Positions 27,637 through 36,112 are shown, numbered from the stretch's first letter. The stretch: 64,000 bases of DNA from Butyrivibrio sp. XPD2002 (GCF_000423945.1 NZ_AUIY01000021.1:38315-102314); one strand, 5' to 3'. Notes: a model not told the origin generated them from the letters alone. Translations and numbers: made by a program.

Positions 27637-27884
27637 GCAAGGGCATGCCGCTTACGCGGTGGCTGGTGGATTACCTCGGGCTCAGAATCTAGGAACAATC
27701 AGATCCTGCCGGGAATTTTGGAGATTTTTAGGATGGTTTTGAGCTTATTCGGGATTTTCTGAGGGAGCGTTTTGAACTTTCTGAGTAGAAGTTACGTCTG
27801 TATCTGTGAAATGTGAAAGTTGGGCTAAAGGTAAGGCTTTTTGGAAATATGTGGTGAGTCAATCATGGTGAGAGATGGATAATA
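27637..27884. other. Non-coding stretch without recognised features
   Basis: About 250 bases with no credible open frame, ribosome site or terminator. A GC-richer patch near 27645-27720 differs from the surroundings and may be a gene relic, but I cannot identify one. Confidence 0.3.
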
Positions 27885-28229
27885 GGTGTAATGAATTTTG
27901 AATTAGAAATCTGCTGTTACGTCGATGATTGGCAAAAGAAATAATTGGTGAATCCGCAAAACAAAGTTGATAAGTCAGGAGCATAAAATATATAAAACAG
28001 GTGTAAATATATTTTTGATATGTACACCAGGAGGCAAGATAATGCAAGGGTTGGTGTAAAGGGTATTCGATGAAGAGCTTTTTCTTACACCAGGGGCAAT
28101 ATAAAAGGGAGAACAGGTGTAATTGATATCGATAACAAGAGCCATAGTTGCGCCGGGAGCGGCATAAATAGAATACCGGTGCAACGATTTTTGTAGTTTA
28201 GACCTGTAGTTACAACAGAGGAATAAATA
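27885..28229. repeat. Six degenerate tandem repeats upstream of the ABC ATPase
   Basis: Units of about 53-63 bases begin with GGTGTAA-like boxes at 27885, 27947, 28000, 28053, 28116 and 28178. The best-preserved middle units follow the pattern GGTGTAA, about 15-25 variable bases, then TTACACC, an AGGAGG/AGGGG/GGAGC purine box and a short ATAA-rich tail. GGTGTAA and TTACACC can pair, so each unit can form a hairpin. In the last unit the purine box is the ribosome binding site (AGAGG) and the tail runs into the ATG of the ABC gene, so the array looks like serial duplication of a leader segment. Not a CRISPR: unit sequences are too divergent and no cas genes are near. Confidence 0.7.
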
Positions 28230-29015
28230 ATGGAAAAGGAAGTAATGATTTCTGCTTCTCATTTAAAGAAGAGTTTTCGTATAGGCTGGAATAAGCAAAG
28301 CTGTGTAATTAAAGATGTAAGTCTGGATATTAATAAGGGTGAGACTCTGGCCCTGGTAGGCGAATCAGGCTGTGGGAAGAGTACCCTTGCAAGACTTCTT
28401 CTTAGAATGCTTAAGGCTGATGAGGGAACCATATTATTTGAGAACAGGGAGATATCAGGTCTATCCGAGAAAAATTTTAGGTCCTACAGAAGGGAGATGC
28501 AGATGGTGTTTCAGGATCCTGCATCGTCACTTGATCCCAGAATGAAGGTAAGGGATATCATAGCAGAGCCCCTTAAAGCGTGGCATGTTTACAACTCCCG
28601 CAAGGAGCTTGAGGAGAGAGTATTGGAGCTTGTGGACATGGTGGAGCTGCGGACTGACTGCCTTGACCGCTATCCGCATCAGTTTTCGGGAGGACAGCGT
28701 CAGAGAATCGGGATAGCAAGGGCGATAGCCTTAAATCCTAAGCTTCTTGTCTGCGATGAATCCGTATCTGCGCTGGATGTCTGTGTGCAGGCACAGATAT
28801 TGAATCTTCTTAAGACATTAAAAAAACAGATGGGGCTCACCTGTCTTTTTATCAGTCATGATCTGTCTGTTGTCAGCTTTATTGCTGACAGAGTATGTGT
28901 AATGAAAGATGGCAGAATCTGTGAAACAGCGCCTGCCGCTGAGCTTTATGCCAATCCTCAGAATGAATATACGAAATATCTGTTGTCGTCTGTGCCGCAG
29001 ATTATACGACCTTAA
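28230..29015 (+). CDS. Peptide/nickel-type ABC transporter ATP-binding protein (orphan)
   Basis: ATPase of 261 residues of the DppF/OppF type. Walker A GESGCGKST at about 47-55, the QMVFQDPASSLDPRM Q-loop segment, signature FSGGQRQRIGIARA, Walker B LLVCDESVSALD and the H-loop SHDLSV. The C-terminal PQNEYTKYLLSSVP tail matches oligopeptide-system ATPases. Permeases, binding protein and the DppD-like partner are absent from the window, so it is orphaned or serves a distant system. The start follows AGAGG and the six leader repeats, which may regulate it. Confidence 0.9.
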   Translation: MEKEVMISASHLKKSFRIGWNKQSCVIKDVSLDINKGETLALVGESGCGKSTLARLLLRMLKADEGTILFENREISGLSEKNFRSYRREMQMVFQDPASSLDPRMKVRDIIAEPLKAWHVYNSRKELEERVLELVDMVELRTDCLDRYPHQFSGGQRQRIGIARAIALNPKLLVCDESVSALDVCVQAQILNLLKTLKKQMGLTCLFISHDLSVVSFIADRVCVMKDGRICETAPAAELYANPQNEYTKYLLSSVPQIIRP

Positions 29016-29020
29016 GCTCC

Positions 29021-29884
29021 CTACTTATATGTGTGCTGACTTGGTTCAAGACCAAGCTCTGTAACCAGCTCGGAACTATCGGTAAGTCCGATATAGTATG
29101 CGGTCAGCTCACTTACTTCATTATTGATTCTGTCATACAGATATCTGGTTGATCTTAAGTCAGAACAGCAATACATGAGCTCGTTAGGCATATTGTTTTC
29201 GAAATATTTTACCGCTGTCTTATCAATTCCATAGGTATCATCGGTTGTATACAGATCAGGTGCTCCAAAGGTATGCAGTATCTCGTGAGCATAAACCGCA
29301 GGGCAGTTTGCTTCCGTATCATCTATTGTGAAAAGGTATACGATCTCATAGGGATAGGGCATACCCTCATACCAGTCTCTGGTACTTGTGATGTTGCGAT
29401 TATTCCAGTCGGTGTTAGTTATAACGAAATAAATCACATTGTCAGCATCATACTTGTCCTGAAGAGCATATGTATCAATGTTCTTATCTATATATTTCCA
29501 TACACGGTAAGCGCGGGATTCTGCATCAGACATATCACAGTTTAAGCTTACGCTGTAGAACAGATCAGGGTTTTCATGAAAATCCGTTATGAATTCTGCT
29601 TCCTTTCCATAGCTTTCTGCTACATCTTCAATATAGTCGCCTGCTATCTGCATATAACGGTTTACTTTATTAACAGTATTCTGATCTATCTTAGAATCAA
29701 AATCCCAGGAATAGGTGTCATCATCACAAAAAATGCTTACAACTATGGTTCTGCCCACCGGCGTATTGGCAGTACCGAGAGGGTATAACTGGTTGGTCAT
29801 TTCTGCAGTCTGAGTCCTTAAAGACTGTGTGATAAACGTAAGTAAATGTATTAAAAAGATTAAAAATGTTTTTATGATTCGCAT
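29021..29884 (-). CDS. Putative secreted zinc metalloprotease (HExxHxxGxxD)
   Basis: Protein of 287 residues with a hydrophobic N-terminus (IIKTFLIFLIHLLTFITQ), a likely signal peptide or anchor. The motif HEILHTFGAPD at 200-210 fits HExxHxxGxxD, in which two His and an Asp bind zinc and Glu201 is catalytic, as in snapalysin-type metzincins. Two Cys near the C-terminus are adjacent (YCCSD). I cannot name the family beyond this motif. No good ribosome site precedes the ATG at 29884. It converges with the ABC gene, leaving only five bases between the stops, and is divergent from the MATE fusion, with ATCCGTTTT repeats between. Confidence 0.65.
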   Translation of the reverse strand: MRIIKTFLIFLIHLLTFITQSLRTQTAEMTNQLYPLGTANTPVGRTIVVSIFCDDDTYSWDFDSKIDQNTVNKVNRYMQIAGDYIEDVAESYGKEAEFITDFHENPDLFYSVSLNCDMSDAESRAYRVWKYIDKNIDTYALQDKYDADNVIYFVITNTDWNNRNITSTRDWYEGMPYPYEIVYLFTIDDTEANCPAVYAHEILHTFGAPDLYTTDDTYGIDKTAVKYFENNMPNELMYCCSDLRSTRYLYDRINNEVSELTAYYIGLTDSSELVTELGLEPSQHTYK

Positions 29885-29918
29885 TACTAGAATTTAACGT
29901 ATCAGCAAATAAAAATCA

Positions 29919-29953
29919 ATCCGTTTTAGTATCCGTTTTAGTACATCCGTTTT
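29919..29953. repeat. Three direct repeats of ATCCGTTTT
   Basis: Copies at 29919, 29931 and 29945; the first two share ATCCGTTTTAGTA. They lie 35-70 bases upstream of the metalloprotease start and upstream of the promoter of the MATE fusion. They look like regulator binding sites. Confidence 0.5.
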
Positions 29954-30001
29954 GATGAACATAATTTAGAAAAAATTTAGATTATTCAACGTTAATATTT
30001 A

Positions 30002-30029
30002 TTGTTAGCAAATTAAATAAACTTATAAT
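30002..30029 (+). promoter_or_regulatory. Sigma-A-like promoter for the MATE fusion gene
   Basis: TTGTTA, 16 bases, TATAAT, about 45 bases before the ATG. Confidence 0.55.
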
Positions 30030-30073
30030 TATATTGAGGCATTATTCATAATTTACCGGGAGGAAACTCAGTA

Positions 30074-31843
30074 ATGAAAAAGACATCAGAAGAGGCGCTG
30101 CTTACAAAGCTATACTTCAGACTGCTGTCTTATCAGGTTCTTTTGCTAATTATTAACGCTCTTACAGGCATAGTTGATAGCCTTTTTGCCAGCAACTTTA
30201 TAGGAAAAGTTGCCATGAGTGCTATCGGTTATTATTCGCCGCTTAATCACTTTTTATTTGCAGTCAGCATAACTCTTGTCAGTGGTTCACAGCTTCTAGT
30301 GGGTGAGGCTATGGGCAAAAACGACATGGATTCAGTTAACAAGTTTTTCTCCACGGATGTCATTGCCGCGGTAGTGATTGGAATTACCACATCAATCATT
30401 CTTGCACTGTGCGCACTTACCAATTTCACGCAGCTTTTCATCCCTGATCAGCCAGAACGAAGTGCCATGAATCTGTACCTTATAGGTCAGGCCTTCGGAA
30501 TCCCGGCTCTTGTTCTGGGGCAGCAGTTCTTTGCTTTTCTTTCACTTGAAAACCAGACTAAACGTACCATGGTAGCCAGCTTTATATGTATCATTACCAA
30601 CACCGTGATGGATGGCATTTTGGTAGTAGGTATGAAGCTTGGAACGCTGGGGCTCGGGCTTGGAACAGCTCTTGGTATGTGGGGCTTTCTTATTACTATG
30701 GGACTGTTTTATTTGTCGGGGAAATCGGAGATGAAATTCCTGGGCAAAGTCTTTTCATTCAGTGATTCAATCCATATCATTAAGCGTGGCTATCCCGGGG
30801 CGTTGTCGAGATTTGTGGAAATGTTCAGGTGTTTTATCATAAACGCTCTTATATTGACCTATGTGGGAAGCGTTGGACTGTCAGCCTTTGCTGCTGTTAA
30901 TTCAGTAATGGCTGTTTTTTGGCCACTTCCATATGGAATGCTTGCGGTAACGCGTATGCTGTTTGGAATTACCATAGGTGAACAGGATCGCAGATCCCTG
31001 CAGAATATAAATCGGATAGTTCTGGTTAAGTGCACTATTTTTCAGGTCTTAGTAGCAATGCTTATAGTCGCACTTGGAACACCGCTTACTCAGATGTTTT
31101 ACCGTGATATGAGTGACCCCGTTTATAACATGACACTTATGGGTTTTAGGATATTGCCGCTATGTATGGGATTTTCCGTGTGGTGTCTGCATTTTGGCTG
31201 TTACGGTCAGACCATGCAGAAGAAGGGCCTGTCACATGTACTGCCTATTATGGATGGAGCGGTCTTCGTGATTGCGTGCTCAATATTACTTATCCCGATA
31301 ATGAAAATGAACGGTCTTTATGTAGCAAATGTTCTTAATGGCGTTTTGTGCTGCTCGTTTATAGTTATATACGCGGCGGCATGTCTTAGGCGCCTTCCGA
31401 GGAACCTGGATGAACTATTGGTTATTCCCGATGAATTTGGCGTTTCGGATGACGAGCGAATAGATATCAGTATTACGCAGATTGAAGAAGTGACCGCTAT
31501 TTCAGAGCAGGTTGTGGATTTTTGCAGAAAGAAAAATATTGATGAAAAGAGAGCTTTTTATGCCGGACTTGCCCTTGAGGAAATGGCAGGAAACGTTGTG
31601 GAGCATGGATTTACCAAGGACACCGAAAAGCATTCAATCGATATACGCGTAGTGCATAAAAACAATGATATTATCCTTAGAATAAAGGATAATTGCAGAG
31701 CTTTTAATCCATTGGAAAGAACTACGATTCTTCAAACAGATGAAATTACAAAGAATGTGGGAATAAGACTTGTAAACAAAATCGCTAAAGAGATGAATTA
31801 TCAGAGTCTGCTGGGACTCAATGTTCTTACAATAAAGATATAA
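30074..31843 (+). CDS. MATE-type transporter fused to RsbW-like ATPase domain
   Basis: Protein of 589 residues. Residues 1 to about 450 are a 12-helix MATE family exporter (NALTGIVDSLFASNFIGKVA near the start). From about 468 to the end there is a HATPase_c_2 domain of the anti-sigma/serine kinase (RsbW) type: LEEMAGNVVEHGF with N-box Asn507, LRIKDNCRAFNP with Asp539, and NVGIRLV as the G2-like box. Such domains bind ATP and phosphorylate or sequester anti-anti-sigma or sigma proteins. Fusion to a drug/sodium antiporter suggests transport-linked signalling. GGGAGG precedes the ATG. A longer paralogue is at 43165. It is probably a single-gene unit. Confidence 0.87.
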   Translation: MKKTSEEALLTKLYFRLLSYQVLLLIINALTGIVDSLFASNFIGKVAMSAIGYYSPLNHFLFAVSITLVSGSQLLVGEAMGKNDMDSVNKFFSTDVIAAVVIGITTSIILALCALTNFTQLFIPDQPERSAMNLYLIGQAFGIPALVLGQQFFAFLSLENQTKRTMVASFICIITNTVMDGILVVGMKLGTLGLGLGTALGMWGFLITMGLFYLSGKSEMKFLGKVFSFSDSIHIIKRGYPGALSRFVEMFRCFIINALILTYVGSVGLSAFAAVNSVMAVFWPLPYGMLAVTRMLFGITIGEQDRRSLQNINRIVLVKCTIFQVLVAMLIVALGTPLTQMFYRDMSDPVYNMTLMGFRILPLCMGFSVWCLHFGCYGQTMQKKGLSHVLPIMDGAVFVIACSILLIPIMKMNGLYVANVLNGVLCCSFIVIYAAACLRRLPRNLDELLVIPDEFGVSDDERIDISITQIEEVTAISEQVVDFCRKKNIDEKRAFYAGLALEEMAGNVVEHGFTKDTEKHSIDIRVVHKNNDIILRIKDNCRAFNPLERTTILQTDEITKNVGIRLVNKIAKEMNYQSLLGLNVLTIKI

Positions 31844-31856
31844 TTCCAAGGAGACA

Positions 31857-31969
31857 ATGACGCTATATGTTCATAAATGAAGAGAGCCAAGCTTACTGCT
31901 TGGGGAATGGCAATCTGCTTTTTGCTGGTCCATATTCTTATGATCAACATTTCGCATGAATCAGCCTAA
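31857..31969 (+). CDS. Possible coupled micro-ORFs (7 and 30 codons)
   Basis: AAGGAG, three bases, then ATG at 31857 opens a 7-codon frame whose TGA overlaps (ATGA) the ATG of a 30-codon frame at 31877-31969. The second encodes MKRAKLTAWG, then a hydrophobic stretch (MAICFLLVHILMI) and a short polar tail, like a single-helix membrane peptide. The spacing of the ribosome site is short and the 3' end overlaps the end of the convergent hydrolase gene, so this is tentative. Confidence 0.3.
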
Positions 31970-32973
31970 TCCAGGAACTGTATCAATCTGTTTTGGAAAT
32001 CATGGTAGTAGGGCTTCTCGATATAAGCAACATGAGAAGCGCCTTCGATTACTTCCAGTACAGAGTCACCTGGCAGCTCATCAAGGCACGCGCTTATTCT
32101 GTCATAGTTAAGATATGGATCGCAGTCTCCGCATATAACAAGTGTGGGGACTGTTATTTTTGAAAGGTCTATAAGTGACTGTGATTTATCAACACAGATA
32201 TCTCGCCTGCCACCGTTGGGGCTGGTCTCTTTATCATAGTGCCAGGAGCTTGAACAAAAGAGCTCAATGACAACAGGATCTGTAACTTCGTAATTAATGG
32301 TACCATCCTCATTTTTTTGAAAATCATCAGCAGCATGTTCCCAGCTGTTATGATGGAAGGGCTCAGTTATTTCATATTTACCAACGCCGGAGAGTATCGG
32401 TGCATACAAAACAAGCTTTTCTATATGCTCAGGATGAGTAGTCACAAAACGGCCGGTTGTCACGGTTCCCCAGCTCCATCCGAGAAGGTCTATCTTATTT
32501 TGTCCTGACACTTCACATATCTTTTCTACTGCAGCATTGATATCTTCTGCTGCGTAATCCGAATCAGGAAGGAAGCCATCAGACACTTCTCCCGATTGTC
32601 CAAAGCCTGCTATATCAAGGCGCCATACAGCATATCCTTTTCGTGCAAGAAAACGCACAAGACTGTAATCTTCATAATCAATATCAAATTCGTGGGATGA
32701 ATAGGTGACGCCGTGAATTAGAAGAATATTCTTATTGGCTTTTGTGCTTTCTGAAGTCATACAATCCAGATGCAGGGCGATACCGTTTCTTTCAAGCGGA
32801 ACTTCTTTATAGCTATATTCCACAGCAGCTTCAGGAGTTTTAGTGCCAGCACTGTTTTTGTTAGTAATTCCGCAGCCTGCAACCGCTGTGATACATAAAA
32901 ATAGCATCACTATAAAAATCGATATTTTTCCGATATTCTTATTGTTTTCAAATTTGGACTTATATGTTCTCAT
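31966..32973 (-). CDS. Alpha/beta-hydrolase lipoprotein
   Basis: Surface-anchored hydrolase of 335 residues. The lipobox AVAGC puts the lipidated Cys at 34. Alpha/beta-hydrolase features follow: ILLIHGVTYSSHEF (oxyanion region), the nucleophile elbow GWSWG with Ser167, CGDCDPYL for the acid and GASHVAY for the His. The substrate cannot be inferred; esters of lipids or small molecules are typical. The start at 32973 is chosen because GGAG lies six bases upstream; an ATG at 32988 overlaps that site. It is monocistronic and convergent with the MATE fusion. Confidence 0.85.
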   Translation of the reverse strand: MRTYKSKFENNKNIGKISIFIVMLFLCITAVAGCGITNKNSAGTKTPEAAVEYSYKEVPLERNGIALHLDCMTSESTKANKNILLIHGVTYSSHEFDIDYEDYSLVRFLARKGYAVWRLDIAGFGQSGEVSDGFLPDSDYAAEDINAAVEKICEVSGQNKIDLLGWSWGTVTTGRFVTTHPEHIEKLVLYAPILSGVGKYEITEPFHHNSWEHAADDFQKNEDGTINYEVTDPVVIELFCSSSWHYDKETSPNGGRRDICVDKSQSLIDLSKITVPTLVICGDCDPYLNYDRISACLDELPGDSVLEVIEGASHVAYIEKPYYHDFQNRLIQFLD

Positions 32974-33186
32974 ATTATGCTCCTTCAAAAATAATTATAA
33001 AGTTATTTGGTTTGCGAACAATGCGGATTAACGGTGAATAATCTAAAATTTTTCTAAATTTAGTTATGATGAAGTCAGGAGATTATGGTTATTTAAGAAA
33101 AACTTTAGAAAATGTGACACTATTTATGATGCAGTCTGTCTTATAATAATTTGAGTAAGACAATTCCTTGGTGAGAGGAGGATATC

Positions 33187-33864
33187 ATGAGTAGATTTGA
33201 CAAAAGATTTTTAGCATTGTTTTGTGGAATACTGATAACGGTAGCAGGCTGTGGTAATTCAGAGCCTCTCGTTGGAAGTGATGCAGTACCTGAAGCGGAA
33301 GTCGAAACGACAGAGGTTGTTGATGGCGAAACTGCAAAAGCATCCTCCGTTGCTGATGCGTCGGAGAAGCTTCCTGTTTATGAATATCCTGACAAGACGT
33401 CGCTTCTCTATGAAGTGAATAAATATCTTATAGAAAATGTTGCGACTAATTATGAACCTGCAGATGTCAGCATACCTGTTATCACTATAACTACTACAGA
33501 TGACAGCAACCCGGATGACATTGTTGTATACGGTGATTTCTATATTGATAATTACAATCTCAACGTAAATATTCTTGAGTGTGAATCAGGTGGTGATTAT
33601 CCCGGAGCAATGCACCTTAAGAAGACTGACACAGGCTATGAAGTTACTTCCTTTGATGTATGCAAGGATGGTAGCAGCTTCGATTCCAGTGCTAAGGAGA
33701 TTTTCGGAGAGCATTACGACGATTTCATGAAGGTGTTCCAGACAATACAGGGAACAAGCAGAGAGGAACAGAGAAAGCAGATTATTTCCGAGTATGTTAA
33801 GACAAATAATCTCTCAATCACTGCTTTCCAGGACTACGGATGGGATCCGGTTATGCTGGATTAA
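33187..33864 (+). CDS. Lipoprotein of unknown function, paralogue of 36113-36862
   Basis: Protein of 225 residues. Signal peptide with lipobox TVAGC (Cys about 21), an Ala/Glu-rich linker (25-65), then a folded domain with an aromatic-acidic pattern (VYEYPDKTSLLYEVNKYLIE) and a C-terminal motif FQDYGWDPVML. The same layout and motifs recur in the lipoprotein at 36113, so the pair arose by duplication and now flanks the phosphatase gene. I do not recognise the domain. GAGAGGAGG precedes the ATG. It ends before a strong terminator. Confidence 0.75.
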   Translation: MSRFDKRFLALFCGILITVAGCGNSEPLVGSDAVPEAEVETTEVVDGETAKASSVADASEKLPVYEYPDKTSLLYEVNKYLIENVATNYEPADVSIPVITITTTDDSNPDDIVVYGDFYIDNYNLNVNILECESGGDYPGAMHLKKTDTGYEVTSFDVCKDGSSFDSSAKEIFGEHYDDFMKVFQTIQGTSREEQRKQIISEYVKTNNLSITAFQDYGWDPVMLD

Positions 33865-33926
33865 ATAAGATATTATTTGTGGCTTTAGTAAAGTCCGCTC
33901 ATATAAAATAATATGTGACAAAAAAG

Positions 33927-33968
33927 GCAAAACAGGTAGCAAAAAACTGTCTGTTTTGCTCTTTTTTT
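33927..33968 (+). terminator. Intrinsic terminator after the 33187 lipoprotein
   Basis: GCAAAACAG / CTGTTTTGC stem followed by CTTTTTTT. Confidence 0.88.
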
Positions 33969-34086
33969 ATTGAATAGGAAATTCCTATTCAATAAAAAAG
34001 CACTCCGTGGGATGCACACTCGCGCGAATGGAAGATGTTGCATTCTGCAACCGCGCTCGGTGCGAGAGTTTTGCAAGCAAAACTCT
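33969..34086. other. Cluster of strong inverted repeats in a 458-base gap
   Basis: ATTGAATAGGAA-A-TTCCTATTCAAT (33969-33993) follows the terminator directly. CTCGCGCG (34019) and GCGAG (34062) bracket GTTGCA-TTC-TGCAAC (34037-34051), and AGAGTTTTGC-AA-GCAAAACTCT spans 34065-34086. The GC content is higher than around it. No open frame with a ribosome site. It could be a small mobile repeat or a structured RNA. Confidence 0.5.
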
Positions 34087-34211
34087 ATTTTATGGAAATT
34101 TAAGTTTGGTGATACGACTTTATTTCCACTTAATATTGTTATTAAAAATTTCAGAATATGTTACATTTAGTGACATTTTTTTTCAAAGCACCTCACGTAT
34201 AATATTTTTAG

Positions 34212-34319
34212 AAAACTAAGTCAGGAACAACCTCCTATCACCAGAGAGGCGACCTCGGCAATGATGTTATCCGTGATCTGATGGCTGTTACACCTGAGGC
34301 AACTGGTACAAAATATTAA
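34212..34319 (+). pseudogene. Coding relic ending just before the phosphatase gene
   Basis: An open frame with protein-like composition (GTTSYHQRGDLGNDVIRDLM, then AVTPEATGTKY and TAA) but no upstream start: an in-frame TAG lies at 34209. It ends three bases before the phosphatase ATG, which lacks a ribosome site of its own. This suggests the 3' remnant of a deleted gene. The parent family is not recognised. Confidence 0.35.
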
Positions 34320-34322
34320 AGA

Positions 34323-36098
34323 ATGAAGAAAACTTCCGGACGAAATAAATACATATTAGTTCAGTATGGAAACTTGTTTGTTATGGCCTTTGCTGTCATG
34401 GCTGTTGTGGTGGCAGTTCTTGCCCTGCGTGGCTTTAGACAGCAGGCCAGAATAAGCGAGAGTGAAACTGCGTATTCACAGGCGCAGCAGACAGAGGAAT
34501 ACATCGAGACCTTTAAGGCGTATCCATTCCTTTTGGAATATTGGCATGAGCATAAGGATGAGCTGTCGGAAAGTGACGATGTGATGCTGGAATTCATGAA
34601 AAATCCTGCAGCCATGTTTGAAGAATTCAAAGTGTCTTCTATATATGATTTCACTATGGAAGACGTAGAGAACATGGATGATGGACAAAAGCGTAAGATA
34701 GCATTACTCAGTTACTGGATAGCGGTTGATCACTTTACGTTCATCAATGATACGGAGAAGGATACCCTCGATGGTCCAATGCTTACTACGGCCAATGAAG
34801 ACCGGGAATACTGCGTGCTTATCAACACCTCTGAGAATCCGATTCCTACAGGGGATAATCTGATCTTTAAGCAGGCTCAGAAGATTTATAATCCTGAGAA
34901 GGAAATAGAGGATGTTGATGACAGTATTTTCTATATTGAAGATAATGAGGGCGGATATTTTACAGGAGTGCTCTATCCTGTGAAATATGAGGATAAGCTG
35001 ATAGGACTTATAATCATTGAGCTCCGGGAGGCTTATCTTAAGGAAACCAGTTTTAACTACACCAATACTCTGCTTATAATAATTGTCTTTTTGTCATTTT
35101 GTATGTGCGGATTTTTGCTGGAAAAAACCAATCGTGCTGTCATTAAGCCGATTACTCAGATCCAGCAGGGACTTAGAGAATACACCAATAATCTGAATTC
35201 TCTTACAGTGATCAGCAAGATGAGAAGCATAAAGAGCAATAATGAGATAGGAAGACTTGCCGATGATATAGCTGCTCTTGCCGAAAGGGTTGCTAAATAC
35301 GAGGAAGAGAAAAGTGCACATATTGCAGAACAGACAAAGATAAAGGCTGAGTTAAATGTAGCTAACAATATCCAGCGCAAAATGCTACCGGACAGCTTCC
35401 CTGACAGGGACAGCGAGAAGAGATTTGATATCTATGGAATCTTAGCTCCCGTAAAGGAGATTGGAGGAGATATATACGATTTCTTCTTTGTTGATGATGA
35501 CCATCTGGTGCTTATTGCAGCTGATATTACAGGTAATGGCATTCCTTCCGCACTTTTCATGATGGAAGCAAGGACGCTGATTAAGCTCAAGGCAGAGGAG
35601 GGTAAAACTCCTTCACAGATTCTTACTGAGGCCAATGACTGGATAATCGGACAGAATGAGGACAATATGATCATTTCACTCTGGATGATGAAAATCGAGC
35701 TTTCGACAGGAAGAGCTCTTGAAGCCAATGCAGGTTATGAGAATCCGGCCTATGCCCAGGGCGGTGGCAAATTCGAATTTATAAAGAATAAGCATTCAGT
35801 GGTTCTTGGAGCGGTTGATGGAGCAACATTTAAAGAGACGGAATGGAAGCTTGAGCCTGGAGATAAACTGTTTGTTTTCTCAGATGGTGTTATTGATGCG
35901 ACCAATCATCACAGGCAGTTCTTTGGAGCAGAGAAGCTTCTTGAAACACTAAATGAGGTCAATGACCTTGATCAAAAGGAAATTCTGGAGCATGTAAAGG
36001 GTGGTATAGATAAGTTTATCGGGAAGGTTCCGTTATTTGACGATCTTACAATGATGGGGATTACATATTGGGGTTCGAGCGATGCAAAAAAAGAGTAA
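34323..36098 (+). CDS. Membrane SpoIIE/RsbU-type PP2C phosphatase with HAMP-like linker
   Basis: Protein of 591 residues. A membrane helix (about 17-36), an extracytoplasmic sensor of ~200 residues, a second helix (about 242-262), a HAMP-like segment and coiled coil (263-345), then a SpoIIE-type phosphatase domain (IQRKMLPDSFP, EIGGDIYDFFFVDDDHLVLI, ADITGNGIPSALFM, LFVFSDGVIDA, DDLTMMGI). Such enzymes dephosphorylate anti-anti-sigma (STAS) proteins in partner-switching systems, whose kinases are RsbW-like. Two RsbW-like domains occur nearby in MATE fusions (30 and 43 kb); no STAS protein is in the window. No clear ribosome site precedes the ATG. The next lipoprotein gene follows after 14 bases. 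Confidence 0.87.
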   Translation: MKKTSGRNKYILVQYGNLFVMAFAVMAVVVAVLALRGFRQQARISESETAYSQAQQTEEYIETFKAYPFLLEYWHEHKDELSESDDVMLEFMKNPAAMFEEFKVSSIYDFTMEDVENMDDGQKRKIALLSYWIAVDHFTFINDTEKDTLDGPMLTTANEDREYCVLINTSENPIPTGDNLIFKQAQKIYNPEKEIEDVDDSIFYIEDNEGGYFTGVLYPVKYEDKLIGLIIIELREAYLKETSFNYTNTLLIIIVFLSFCMCGFLLEKTNRAVIKPITQIQQGLREYTNNLNSLTVISKMRSIKSNNEIGRLADDIAALAERVAKYEEEKSAHIAEQTKIKAELNVANNIQRKMLPDSFPDRDSEKRFDIYGILAPVKEIGGDIYDFFFVDDDHLVLIAADITGNGIPSALFMMEARTLIKLKAEEGKTPSQILTEANDWIIGQNEDNMIISLWMMKIELSTGRALEANAGYENPAYAQGGGKFEFIKNKHSVVLGAVDGATFKETEWKLEPGDKLFVFSDGVIDATNHHRQFFGAEKLLETLNEVNDLDQKEILEHVKGGIDKFIGKVPLFDDLTMMGITYWGSSDAKKE

Positions 36099-36112
36099 AG
36101 GAGAGATACAAT

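Noticed and set aside
27885..28229. CRISPR array
   Set aside because: Spacing is regular, but the repeated parts are short and degenerate, lie at both ends of each unit rather than as one conserved repeat, and no cas gene is near.
27975..28262. Minus-strand frame with about three 21-residue repeats over the leader array
   Set aside because: The protein repeat is a by-product of the 63-base DNA period; there is no ribosome site, and it overlaps the start of the ABC gene.
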